NCBI GenBank assembly: GCA_015487435.1 | Contig: WFPU01000199.1 | Location: 1 to 7,328, forward strand | Direction: 5' to 3' | DNA from: Sulfurimonas sp. | GTDB taxonomy: Bacteria > Campylobacterota > Campylobacteria > Campylobacterales > Sulfurimonadaceae | DNA: 7,328 nt | Shown here: one piece after another, positions 1 to 6,447 of the stretch | Layout of the letters: each line of letters opens with the position of its first letter | How positions within the stretch are numbered: position 1 is the first letter of the stretch | The notes under the pieces: model-generated | The model's database searches: none | What the model was told of the DNA's origin: nothing | Seen by the model: the letters and a program-made list of their open reading frames with translations, nothing else | Made by a program: the position numbers and the translations under genes

Positions 1-2697
1 ATTATTACCTATATTTAAACTAGTTTTTAATGGAATATTTAACTCCATAATTTTTTCCATAACCTCTTTAAATCTTGCACCTAATAAATCAGCTTCATCT
101 TCATTTACTTCAAAAATCAATTCATCATGAATTTGAAGAAGCATCTTTGCATTTAAGTTTTCATCTAAAATTATATTATGAATTTTATTCATGGAAAGTT
201 TTATCAAGTCACTTGCACTACCTTGAAAAAGAGTATTTACGCTCTCACGCTCATAAGCTGCTCTAAACATCGGTTTAGCATTTTCAAAATCAAAATATCT
301 TCTTCGCCCAAGAAGAGTTTGAACATATCCAACCTCTTTTGCTCCATCAACTATACCTCTAAAATACGATTTTACAGATGGAAAACTTAAAAAATATTTC
401 TCTATAATATCTTTTGCCTCTTTAGTTGAAATATCAAGAGTTTGTGAAAGTTTTTTCTGACCCATCCCATATAAAAGACCAAAATTTACAGTTTTTGCAA
501 TATTTCTTTTTGAATCAGCTTCCTCTTCAGAAAAAAGTGCAACCGCTGTTTGTCTATGGATATCTTTGTCATTTTTAAAGGCATCTACTAATATTTCATC
601 TTGAGAAAAATGAGCAAGTAAACGAAGTTCAATCTGTGAATAATCAATTGCAATAAGCTTTTTACCCTCTGGTGCAATAAAAGCTTTTCTTACCTCAGCA
701 CCAAGTTTAGTCCTAGTTGGTATGTTTTGTAAATTTGGATTTTTTGAACTAAGTCTTCCTGTTGCTGTTCCTGTTTGAATAAATGATGTATGAATTCTTC
801 CATTCTTATCTGCATTTGATAATTTAAGTAATGGCTCAATATATGTTGAGTAAAGCTTATATACTTCACGATATTCTAAAAGCAATGGAATGATACTATG
901 AGAGTCTATGAGCGAACTTAAAACCTGCTCATTTGTAGAGTATCCTGTTTTAGTTTTTTTACCAACTGGCAAGCCTAAGTGTTCAAAAAGTATAACACCT
1001 AATTGTTTAGTTGAGTTAATGTTAAATTCACTTCCAGCTAATGTATGAATTTTATTTGTTAGATCAAAAAGTGATGCTTTTACTTTATTTAAAAACTGCT
1101 CTAAAAATATTGCATCTACTTTTATACCATCTTTTTCCATCTTTAAAAGTGTTTGAATAAATGGAAACTCTATATCCCTAGCTTCATCTATTAAATGCTC
1201 ACAATTTTGAAGTTTTAATCTCTCTAAAAATAGATTATAAAGTTTAAAAGTTATTAATGCATCCTCAGCAGCATATCCACAAGCCATCTCTAACTCTACA
1301 TTTGCAAATGTCTCACCCTTTTTAACTGTATCTTTAAAGGCTACCATTTTATGATCTAGTAGTGCGTCTGAGAGTTTATCAAGGGACAATGCTGATTCTG
1401 GATTAATTAACCATGCTAATATCATACTATCGCCATAAATATCTAATCTATCATCATCTAAAAATCTACTTACAAAATGCAGATCAAACTTTAGGTTATG
1501 TCCAACTACTTTTGATTTGAAAATTTTACGCATCGCTGCTTTTGCTTCATCTTCACTAATTTGATCACCTACACCCAAATAATAATGAGCAAAAGGTACA
1601 TAATAAGCATACTTATCATTAAAAGCAAAACTAAAACCAACTAACTTGTCGTTTTCATAATCTAAACCAGTTGTTTCAGTATCAAAAGCTACAATAGTAT
1701 TTTCATCAAGTGAGTTTAAAACTCTATATAGAGAATTCACATCAGTTAATAAAATTGCTTTGAATTTTAATTTATTAGTTTGTATATCTTCATAAACAAC
1801 TTCTAGTATTTTTTGATCTAACTCTTCACTAACATGATTTTTAGCTTTAAGCATTCTAATGATGCCGTTTTGCTCATACTTTACAAGTTCATCATATATA
1901 TTTAAAAAAGGGTGTTCTACATCCATAGTATATTGTTCAAAATCAATTTCACTAAATACATCTTGCTTTAGAGTTACTAATTTTTTTGACATATATGCTT
2001 TGTCTTTTGATTCTATAAGTTTTTTTTGCATAGCCCCTTTAATAGTTGCCAAATTATCATAAATATTATCAAGTGTCCCATACTCTTTTAAAAGTTTTTC
2101 AGCGCCAACTTTACCAATCCCTTTTATACCAGGGACATTATCAGCAGAATCCCCAAGAATAGATTGATAATCTATAAATTGCAATGGAGTTACACCATAT
2201 TTTTCAAAACAAGCCTCTTCATCCATAGTCTTTTTCTTTATAGCATCTATTACTACAACCCTACCATCATCTATGAGTTGATACAAATCTTTATCATGAG
2301 ATATTATACGCACTTTATAACCTTTATCTTTTGCAAGTTTAGTAACTGTAGCTATCATATCATCAGCTTCAAACCCAACTTGACCTAAAGTATTATATCC
2401 CATCTTATCTATCCACTCTATTGCAACAGATAGTTGCATAGTTAACTCTTCTGGTGGAGCTTCACGATTAGCTTTATAGCTAGGATCTATATCATTTCTA
2501 AAAGTATTACCCTTGGTATCTATTGCAAAAATTATATAATCACTATCATGATTTTTTTGCAAAGTTGAGATAAAGTTTGTAAAACCTGTTAGTAAACCTG
2601 TAGGAAACCCATCTTTATTTGAGAGGTGTTGAGGGAGTGCATAAAAAGCACGGAAGAAAAATCCAAATGTATCTATAATTGTAACTGTTTTGTTCAT
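1..2697 (-). CDS. polA: DNA polymerase I, 3' end cut by window edge
   Basis: Family A DNA polymerase that fills gaps, removes Okazaki RNA primers and works in excision repair. 899 codons are visible in one unbroken frame; compared with the usual family C-terminus only a handful of codons should be missing. All three domains are seen. The 5' nuclease (about 1-290) has an acidic D9 near the start, FEADD, SHDKDL and GDSADNVPG (D183, D186) leading into the helix-hairpin-helix GIKGIGKVG. The 3'-5' exonuclease (about 320-500) has DTETTG with D339 and E341, NLKFD with D405 and YAAED with Y475/D479, so proofreading residues are intact. The polymerase (about 520-899) has motif A DYSQIELR (D685), motif B RNIAKTVNFGLLYG (K735, F739) and motif C QIHDE (D858). 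The start ATG at 2695-2697 has AAAGGG 8 nt upstream. The gene lies 48 bp after the HDOD gene on the same strand, with no terminator seen between them. Confidence 0.97.
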   Translation of the reverse strand, partial: MNKTVTIIDTFGFFFRAFYALPQHLSNKDGFPTGLLTGFTNFISTLQKNHDSDYIIFAIDTKGNTFRNDIDPSYKANREAPPEELTMQLSVAIEWIDKMGYNTLGQVGFEADDMIATVTKLAKDKGYKVRIISHDKDLYQLIDDGRVVVIDAIKKKTMDEEACFEKYGVTPLQFIDYQSILGDSADNVPGIKGIGKVGAEKLLKEYGTLDNIYDNLATIKGAMQKKLIESKDKAYMSKKLVTLKQDVFSEIDFEQYTMDVEHPFLNIYDELVKYEQNGIIRMLKAKNHVSEELDQKILEVVYEDIQTNKLKFKAILLTDVNSLYRVLNSLDENTIVAFDTETTGLDYENDKLVGFSFAFNDKYAYYVPFAHYYLGVGDQISEDEAKAAMRKIFKSKVVGHNLKFDLHFVSRFLDDDRLDIYGDSMILAWLINPESALSLDKLSDALLDHKMVAFKDTVKKGETFANVELEMACGYAAEDALITFKLYNLFLERLKLQNCEHLIDEARDIEFPFIQTLLKMEKDGIKVDAIFLEQFLNKVKASLFDLTNKIHTLAGSEFNINSTKQLGVILFEHLGLPVGKKTKTGYSTNEQVLSSLIDSHSIIPLLLEYREVYKLYSTYIEPLLKLSNADKNGRIHTSFIQTGTATGRLSSKNPNLQNIPTRTKLGAEVRKAFIAPEGKKLIAIDYSQIELRLLAHFSQDEILVDAFKNDKDIHRQTAVALFSEEEADSKRNIAKTVNFGLLYGMGQKKLSQTLDISTKEAKDIIEKYFLSFPSVKSYFRGIVDGAKEVGYVQTLLGRRRYFDFENAKPMFRAAYERESVNTLFQGSASDLIKLSMNKIHNIILDENLNAKMLLQIHDELIFEVNEDEADLLGARFKEVMEKIMELNIPLKTSLNIGNN

Positions 2698-2745
2698 ATA
2701 CAGAACCCTTTAAAAAAATTAGTTTAGTTTTAATACAGATTTATA

Positions 2746-3555
2746 TTATAAAGTATCCAATATATCATCTACTGAATCTTCTAATATTTCATGGTCATAT
2801 CCAGCATCACTAGCCCGCTTTAATCCAAAATTTATTGATTGTTCTGATAATGGCTTATTAATGGGAATGATCATTTTTACTATATTTAATGCTATTGAAT
2901 ATTCTTTTATCTCATCTGGTGCTGTACTTGGATTATCTGCATATCGAATCATATCTATCATAGCTTCATCAAAGCCCCAATGCTTAAATACTAATGATGT
3001 TACTTCACTAGTTGATACATTAACATACGATCGTTCAAGTTCAGCAAGATTATTTGATACTTCAACTTCTGATTTAAAACTAATAGCTTCATCTTCTTGA
3101 ATAATATCACTAGCTATTAATATTTTTCCTGTTTCTTGAAGTAATGCAGCTAGGTATAATGTTTCAGCTTTTTTCTTATCAATTTTTTTATACCAGTTAA
3201 ATATTAGAGTAGCTTGCATAGATGATATTTCAGCAAATCTCTCAGGTGTAATACCATAAGGTTGCATATCTACACTTAAAAGTTTTCGAATTGAATTTCC
3301 AAGAGCAATAGAACGAGTCATTGAGATGCCAAATAAACTAACAGCTTGTCCAGCATTTTTTATCTCTCTTGAAAAACCATATAATGGAGAAGATGCTGCT
3401 TTTAGTAAGTTTGCTATAATCATAGGATCGGCTTCAATAACCTTAGCCATATCTGCTATTGATGCTGATTCATTAGCATATATTCTATTTATCTCTTCAA
3501 TTGTTTTAGAGAGAGGTGGAAGAGTTTTAATACTATCAATTATTGAGCTTTTCAT
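2746..3555 (-). CDS. HDOD-domain signalling protein
   Basis: A 269-aa protein made almost entirely of one HDOD domain, a non-catalytic relative of HD phosphohydrolases found in bacterial signalling and regulatory proteins. Family features: LPPLSKT at 12-18, ADPMIIANLLKAASSPLYGF at 42-61, AVSLFGISMTRSIALGNSI at 71-89 and HWGF at 192-195. At the position where a true HD domain has its metal-binding His-Asp (LLHDIGK-like), this protein reads LLQETGK (Q140, E141), so phosphodiesterase activity is not expected. There is no signal peptide or membrane segment, so it should be cytosolic. ATG at 3553-3555 is preceded by AAGG with 9 nt spacing. An extended -10 lies about 37 bp upstream. polA follows after 48 bp, suggesting a two-gene transcript, although a functional link to replication is only inference. 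The specific partner or signal cannot be read from sequence. Confidence 0.9.
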   Translation of the reverse strand: MKSSIIDSIKTLPPLSKTIEEINRIYANESASIADMAKVIEADPMIIANLLKAASSPLYGFSREIKNAGQAVSLFGISMTRSIALGNSIRKLLSVDMQPYGITPERFAEISSMQATLIFNWYKKIDKKKAETLYLAALLQETGKILIASDIIQEDEAISFKSEVEVSNNLAELERSYVNVSTSEVTSLVFKHWGFDEAMIDMIRYADNPSTAPDEIKEYSIALNIVKMIIPINKPLSEQSINFGLKRASDAGYDHEILEDSVDDILDTL

Positions 3556-3591
3556 CTATACTTACCTTAATTCAATAAATTATTTGTACTT

Positions 3592-3600
3592 ATTATAGCA
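3592..3600 (-). promoter_or_regulatory. Extended -10 promoter of HDOD(-polA)
   Basis: On the minus strand the bases read TGCTATAAT, a perfect extended -10 (TGnTATAAT). The predicted transcription start is near 3585, giving a leader of about 30 nt that contains the AAGG ribosome-binding site. Upstream, TTGTCT (3616-3621) with an 18-nt spacer is a weak -35 match. The promoter sits immediately downstream of the 31-nt repeat at 3622-3652. It would separate HDOD-polA transcription from the TauE/SafE-like gene. Confidence 0.6.
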
Positions 3601-3621
3601 GTTTTAATTTAATTGAGACAA

Positions 3622-3652
3622 CTGATTAAGGATCCAATAACTAATTGTTCAG
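3622..3652. repeat. Short palindromic repeat, deleted copy of 6314-6408
   Basis: This 31-nt stretch starts with CTGATTAA and ends with CTAATTGTTCAG, the same two ends in the same order and orientation as the 95-nt palindrome at 6314-6408, but with the interior missing. The ends pair with each other in one register, and they carry the same T/T mismatch and G-T pair as the long copy. It lies in the 107-bp gap between the TauE/SafE-like gene and the HDOD gene, just upstream of the HDOD promoter. A contribution to ending the upstream transcript is possible but there is no U-tract. A chance match of one 12-mer would not be surprising at this base composition; the paired ends are the stronger argument. 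Confidence 0.4.
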
Positions 3653-3662
3653 CTAATCACTA

Positions 3663-4343
3663 TCATATATTTACAAATTTATATCCAGTATAGATTGTAA
3701 ATAAACCATAAAATATTATAGCGATAGAGGCTAGATATACTAACATATTTCTAAAGTTAGTAGCTAAACTTAATGTTGTTAAAAATCCAAGTCCAAACAT
3801 AGCAGGGATTGTACTTAATCCAAAAATAGCCATAACTAAAGCACCATATATTGGACTAGCAGTACTAGCCGCGGCTATTGCAAAAAAGTAAACAAACCCG
3901 CAAGGCAAAAGACCATTTAACATACCAAGCAAATAAAAACTAGAATTTGATTTTGAATTCATAATTTTTGCAAAAGTATTTTTGTATAAAACTGTATCAG
4001 AAAATGATTTTCCATTTGATTTTAAAAATTTCAATTTTCCCATCAATGATAGCCCTGCTATAAGCATTGCAATACCAGCTAACACAAGCAACCATCCCCT
4101 AGCTGTATCTGTATAAGTTACAGTACTTCCTAAATATCCAAATATAGCACCAAGTATAGAGTAAGTTGTTACACGCCCTAGCGAATATAAAAGATGCGCT
4201 GTACTTTTAGATAGTTTTGAGCTTTGTGGAGATATTTTAATACTTGAATAAGCCATAACAATACCACCACACATACCGATACAATGTCCAAATGAACCTA
4301 AAAAGGCAATACTTATAATACTAATAATATCTATATTTTCCAA
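3663..4343 (-). CDS. TauE/SafE-like (DsbD_2 family) membrane protein
   Basis: A 226-aa polytopic inner-membrane protein of the sulfite exporter TauE/SafE / DsbD_2 (COG2836-like) group, with six hydrophobic helices at roughly 7-29, 48-72, 83-105, 135-160, 164-190 and 199-220. Two motifs define the subgroup: GHCIGMCGG in helix 1 (H20, C21, M24, C25) and NGLLPCG in helix 4 (C148). The His/Cys/Met set suits thiol relay or copper handling; members of this group are often found near cytochrome cbb3 oxidase genes, but no such genes are in this window, so the role stays open. The start is TTG (4341-4343): UAAGG lies 7 nt upstream, an in-frame stop is at 4353-4355, and the first in-frame ATG (M24) would cut off half of the HCxxMC motif. 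It is divergent from proC. Confidence 0.85.
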   Translation of the reverse strand: MENIDIISIISIAFLGSFGHCIGMCGGIVMAYSSIKISPQSSKLSKSTAHLLYSLGRVTTYSILGAIFGYLGSTVTYTDTARGWLLVLAGIAMLIAGLSLMGKLKFLKSNGKSFSDTVLYKNTFAKIMNSKSNSSFYLLGMLNGLLPCGFVYFFAIAAASTASPIYGALVMAIFGLSTIPAMFGLGFLTTLSLATNFRNMLVYLASIAIIFYGLFTIYTGYKFVNI

Positions 4344-4350
4344 TTCTTTA

Positions 4351-4355
4351 CCTTA
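4351..4355 (-). promoter_or_regulatory. Ribosome-binding site deciding a TTG start
   Basis: On the minus strand TAAGG is followed by TAAAGAA (7 nt) and then TTG. The spacing and strength support initiation at TTG 4341-4343 of the TauE/SafE-like gene. No ATG start is available upstream of the first membrane helix, because an in-frame TAA overlaps this site. Confidence 0.7.
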
Positions 4356-4361
4356 TATAAA

Positions 4362-4475
4362 TTATTTTACAATCTCATTCATTTGTGCTATTTTTACTAT
4401 AACTTTGAAATTTGTAGTATATCTTTTTTGTTCATACCATTTATTTTCACTCATTATAGTCATTAGCACAAACAT
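4362..4475 (-). CDS. Possible small ORF, 30-37 aa, unknown
   Basis: On the minus strand a small open frame ends 18 nt before the TTG start of the TauE/SafE-like gene. It can begin at ATG 4473-4475 (37 aa, MFVLMTIMSEN...), at 4461-4463, or at 4452-4454 (30 aa, MSENKWYEQK...). The peptide is basic and polar and ends KIAQMNEIVK, with no membrane segment. I do not recognise it. For: it is directly upstream of and on the same strand as a real gene, and its composition looks protein-like. Against: none of the starts has a clear ribosome-binding site, and the best -10 box of the region (4453-4458) overlaps the shortest start, so a transcript from that promoter would begin inside the frame. It could be a microprotein, a leader peptide, a decayed gene end or chance. 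Confidence 0.27.
   Translation of the reverse strand: MFVLMTIMSENKWYEQKRYTTNFKVIVKIAQMNEIVK
4453..4458 (-). promoter_or_regulatory. Candidate -10 box for TauE/SafE-like gene
   Basis: A perfect TATAAT on the minus strand, with a TG two bases upstream (TGACTATAAT, one base off an extended -10). Transcription would begin near 4446, giving a leader of about 100 nt before the TTG start. No -35 hexamer is evident. The box competes with the small-ORF reading of the same bases. Confidence 0.4.
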
Positions 4476-4515
4476 CTATTTATTTTACTTGCTTTTTTAC
4501 GTAACTAAAATTCTT

Positions 4516-4581
4516 TCATGCAGTTTTTAAAGCATATTTTATTCCTATATATGAAACAGCTGCACTTATTGAATTACTATC
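4516..4581 (-). pseudogene. Possible C-terminal remnant of a LysE/RhtB-like gene
   Basis: On the minus strand a 21-codon frame bounded by a TAA just upstream and ending in TGA reads SISAAVSYIGIKYALKTA at its end. That resembles the last helix and tail of LysE/RhtB-type exporters (ISG-xxFIGLGIKLAL style). No other part of such a gene is visible, and the proC promoter lies immediately upstream on the other strand. The match is from memory of the family pattern and is short, so chance similarity is quite possible. Confidence 0.15.
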
Positions 4582-4603
4582 TTAAATTTTTAAGGGCTTT
4601 ATA

Positions 4604-4612
4604 TGCTATACT
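4604..4612 (+). promoter_or_regulatory. Extended -10 promoter of proC
   Basis: TGCTATACT is an extended -10 (TGnTATAMT). The predicted start of transcription is near 4619, leaving a leader of about 17 nt with AGGA before the proC ATG at 4636. No good -35 is seen; the upstream bases 4581-4594 form a CTTAAA/TTTAAG dyad. An ATG at 4603 lies inside this promoter and so cannot be the proC start from this transcript. Confidence 0.6.
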
Positions 4613-4635
4613 ATTATAAAAAATTTAGGACTATT

Positions 4636-5394
4636 ATGAAAACAATAACTTTTATTGGAAATGGAAATATGGCAATTAGCATTGCTAAAGGTTTAAAAAA
4701 CAGTTACAAGATAGAAGTTGTTGGTCGAGATGTAGCAAAACTAAATAGATTTGAAAATGAATTAGGTATAGAGATAGAAAAACATATAATGGATGGATTT
4801 GATACTACAGATAAAACCATCATGTTTTGTGTTAAACCTGCAAATGTTGAGAGTGTAGGTGAGAGGCTTAAAGGTAAAGCTAGGGTTGTTTACTCTGTTT
4901 TGGCTGGAACTACACTCAAAAAACTTCGTGATAACCTAAACCCAAATGCAGTAGTTCGTACTATGCCAAATCTTGCGGCAAGTATAAACAAATCTATGAC
5001 TACATTAACTGGTGATATAGCATTTAAAAATGAGGCGGAGGAGCTTCTTGGTACTATAGGCTCAACTAGATGGTTATCAAGTGAAAAAGAGATTGACATC
5101 GCTACAGCACTTGCTGGTAGTGGTCCTGCTTATTTAGCATTAATAGCAGAAGCATTAGCTGATGGCGCAGTAAAACAGGGATTGAAACGAGATGACGCTA
5201 TGGCCATTATGCGTGGGCTTTTTGGTGGTTTTGGAGATTTAATCCAAGATATCCACCCTGCTATTTTAAAAGATGGCGTTATGTCGCCTGGAGGCACTAC
5301 TGCTGCTGGTTATGTAGCACTTGAAGATGGAAATGTAAGAAGTGCATGTATAGATGCAATTGACAAAGCTTATAAGAGAGCAACCGAGCTATAA
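4636..5394 (+). CDS. proC: Pyrroline-5-carboxylate reductase
   Basis: Catalyses the last step of proline biosynthesis, reduction of 1-pyrroline-5-carboxylate to L-proline with NAD(P)H, in the cytosol. The 252-aa product has the N-terminal Rossmann nucleotide motif IGNGNMA (7-13), VKPAN (66-70), VRTMPN (107-112), ALAGSGPAY (158-166) and the C-terminal P5CR signature VMSPGGTTAAGYVALE (215-230), which forms the dimer-interface substrate site. Length is slightly below the typical 260-275. ATG 4636-4638 is preferred over an in-frame ATG at 4603 because AGGA lies 5 nt upstream, the -10 box covers 4604-4612, and the Rossmann strand starts right after this Met as in the family. The EamA transporter follows after 17 bp, so the two are likely cotranscribed. 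Confidence 0.96.
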   Translation: MKTITFIGNGNMAISIAKGLKNSYKIEVVGRDVAKLNRFENELGIEIEKHIMDGFDTTDKTIMFCVKPANVESVGERLKGKARVVYSVLAGTTLKKLRDNLNPNAVVRTMPNLAASINKSMTTLTGDIAFKNEAEELLGTIGSTRWLSSEKEIDIATALAGSGPAYLALIAEALADGAVKQGLKRDDAMAIMRGLFGGFGDLIQDIHPAILKDGVMSPGGTTAAGYVALEDGNVRSACIDAIDKAYKRATEL

Positions 5395-5411
5395 AAACTT
5401 TATTTTCCACA

Positions 5412-6287
5412 ATGGATAGAGGCATATTATTTATGCTCTTAAGCGCTCTTATATCTGCACTTAATGGAGCAATTGCTAAAATACTTTCAGATGATATGAG
5501 TGCTTTGGAGATTGTTTTTTTTCGTAATATAATTGGCGTAATTATTATACTTTATGCTCTTAAAATCAGACCCCCTAAACTTATTGGTGGAAAAATTCAT
5601 ATGCTCTTTATGCGTGGAGTTTTTGGCTTTATAGCAATGATACTATTCTTTTATACTATCACTGTCATCCCTCTTGGTGAGGCAATAACTTTAAATAAAA
5701 CCTCCCCTTTATTTGTTTCTATACTAGCGTTTTACCTTTTAGGAGAGCATCTTAGTAAGAGAGCTATTTTAGCCTTACTTGTTGGATTTTTAGGGATTAT
5801 TTTAATCACTAAACCTTTTGGTGTAGTTATATCATATGAGCATTTTTTAGGGATACTTGGTGGATTTTTTGCAGCGGCAGCTTATGCAACAATAAAAAAG
5901 ATAAAAGATATATATGACTCTCGCGTAATTGTACTCTCTTTTGTAGGTATTGGAACACTACTCCCAGCTTTACTTTTTTTATTAGCGCCTCATATAGATT
6001 CGCCACAGTCATTATCATTTTTATTTCAAGAATTTGTATTTCCATCTACTATAAACCTTTGGCTATTAATAGGCTTTATGGCAATTATATCTGTCATATC
6101 TCAATGGTTTTTAACAAAAGCATATAGTGCTTCAAAAGCAAGTATTATAGGTGTTATTAGCTATGCAAATATCCCTTTTGCGATTGGATTTGGATATATG
6201 CTTGGAGATAAATTTCCAGATTTTTTAGTTTTTTGTGGGATTGGGCTTATTGTTTTAGGTGGAATATTAGTTAGTAAAAGTAAATAA
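5412..6287 (+). CDS. EamA/DMT-family transporter
   Basis: A 291-aa inner-membrane protein with about ten hydrophobic helices arranged as two tandem EamA domains (about 4-133 and 145-288), the classic drug/metabolite transporter fold (RhaT/YdcZ-like superfamily). Recognisable features are the N-terminal LLSALISALNGAIAKILS helix, FFRN at 37-39 region, and the conserved PLGEAITLNKTSPLFVSILA followed by FYLLGE ending the first repeat. The substrate cannot be inferred; family members export amino acids, nucleobases or other metabolites, and some import S-adenosylmethionine. The first ATG has no clear ribosome-binding site; M8 (5433) has AGAGG 10 nt upstream. I keep the first ATG because the family's N-terminal RGILFMLL pattern begins there and translational coupling with proC (17 bp) could supply initiation. 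Confidence 0.9.
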   Translation: MDRGILFMLLSALISALNGAIAKILSDDMSALEIVFFRNIIGVIIILYALKIRPPKLIGGKIHMLFMRGVFGFIAMILFFYTITVIPLGEAITLNKTSPLFVSILAFYLLGEHLSKRAILALLVGFLGIILITKPFGVVISYEHFLGILGGFFAAAAYATIKKIKDIYDSRVIVLSFVGIGTLLPALLFLLAPHIDSPQSLSFLFQEFVFPSTINLWLLIGFMAIISVISQWFLTKAYSASKASIIGVISYANIPFAIGFGYMLGDKFPDFLVFCGIGLIVLGGILVSKSK

Positions 6288-6313
6288 ACAAATTTTTCAT
6301 TAAATAAAGACCT

Positions 6314-6408
6314 CTGATTAATTACAAACTAGACCATTAATCAAGTTTATGGTGACGTTGACTTCGTCACTCTGGATTTGATTCATAATCTAATAGCTAA
6401 TTGTTCAG
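6314..6408. repeat. 95-nt single-register imperfect palindrome (MITE-like)
   Basis: The element is symmetric about 6361: CTGATTAATTA (6314-6324) opposes TAATTGTTCAG (6398-6408), AATCAA (6339-6344) opposes TTGATT (6378-6383), and GTGACG (6352-6357) opposes CGTCAC (6365-6370) around loop TTGACTT. The segments between these blocks have equal lengths on both sides (14/14 and 7/7), so the whole 44-nt arms align without a bulge. By hand 30 of 44 positions are Watson-Crick and 5 more are G-U on the plus-strand RNA. It sits in the convergent gap between the EamA gene and tpx. It could be a small non-autonomous mobile element, a REP-like hairpin or a structured mRNA end. A shortened copy lies at 3622-3652. 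No clear target-site duplication was found. Confidence 0.6.
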
Positions 6409-6422
6409 AAAATTCAATTATT

Positions 6423-6447
6423 GCTAGATAGTTACTTTCTATCTAGC
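6423..6447 (+). terminator. Hairpin terminator for proC-EamA, perhaps bidirectional
   Basis: GCTAGATAG (6423-6431) and CTATCTAGC (6439-6447) are a perfect 9-bp inverted repeat around a 7-nt loop TTACTTT. On the plus strand it is followed by TTCTTTTA, a fair U-tract, so it fits a Rho-independent terminator for the proC-EamA transcript. The right arm includes the tpx stop codon and the last tpx codons. For the minus strand the downstream bases (AATAATTGAATTTT) are a poor U-tract, so termination of tpx here is less certain. Confidence 0.6.

Noticed and set aside
75..390. Plus-strand open frames of 63 and 70 codons
   Set aside because: They lie antisense to the conserved polymerase domain of polA and have no ribosome-binding site or family likeness.
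1859..2388. Plus-strand open frames of 67 and 74 codons
   Set aside because: Antisense to the 5' nuclease region of polA; low-complexity composition typical of reverse-strand shadows.
2861..3598. Plus-strand open frames of 79 and 90 codons opposite the HDOD gene
   Set aside because: The minus-strand frame has clear HDOD conservation, a promoter and a ribosome-binding site; the plus frames have none of these.
4581..4594. CTTAAA/TTTAAG dyad upstream of the proC -10
   Set aside because: A 2-nt loop and pure AT-rich composition; short palindromes of this type are expected by chance here.
4890..5099. Minus-strand open frame of 69 codons opposite proC
   Set aside because: Antisense to a conserved part of proC with no support of its own.
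5827..6045. Minus-strand open frame of 72 codons opposite the EamA gene
   Set aside because: Shadow of a well supported membrane protein frame.
6300..6420. Target-site duplication around the 95-nt palindrome
   Set aside because: Left and right flanks were compared by eye and show no direct repeat of 2-9 bp that is convincing.
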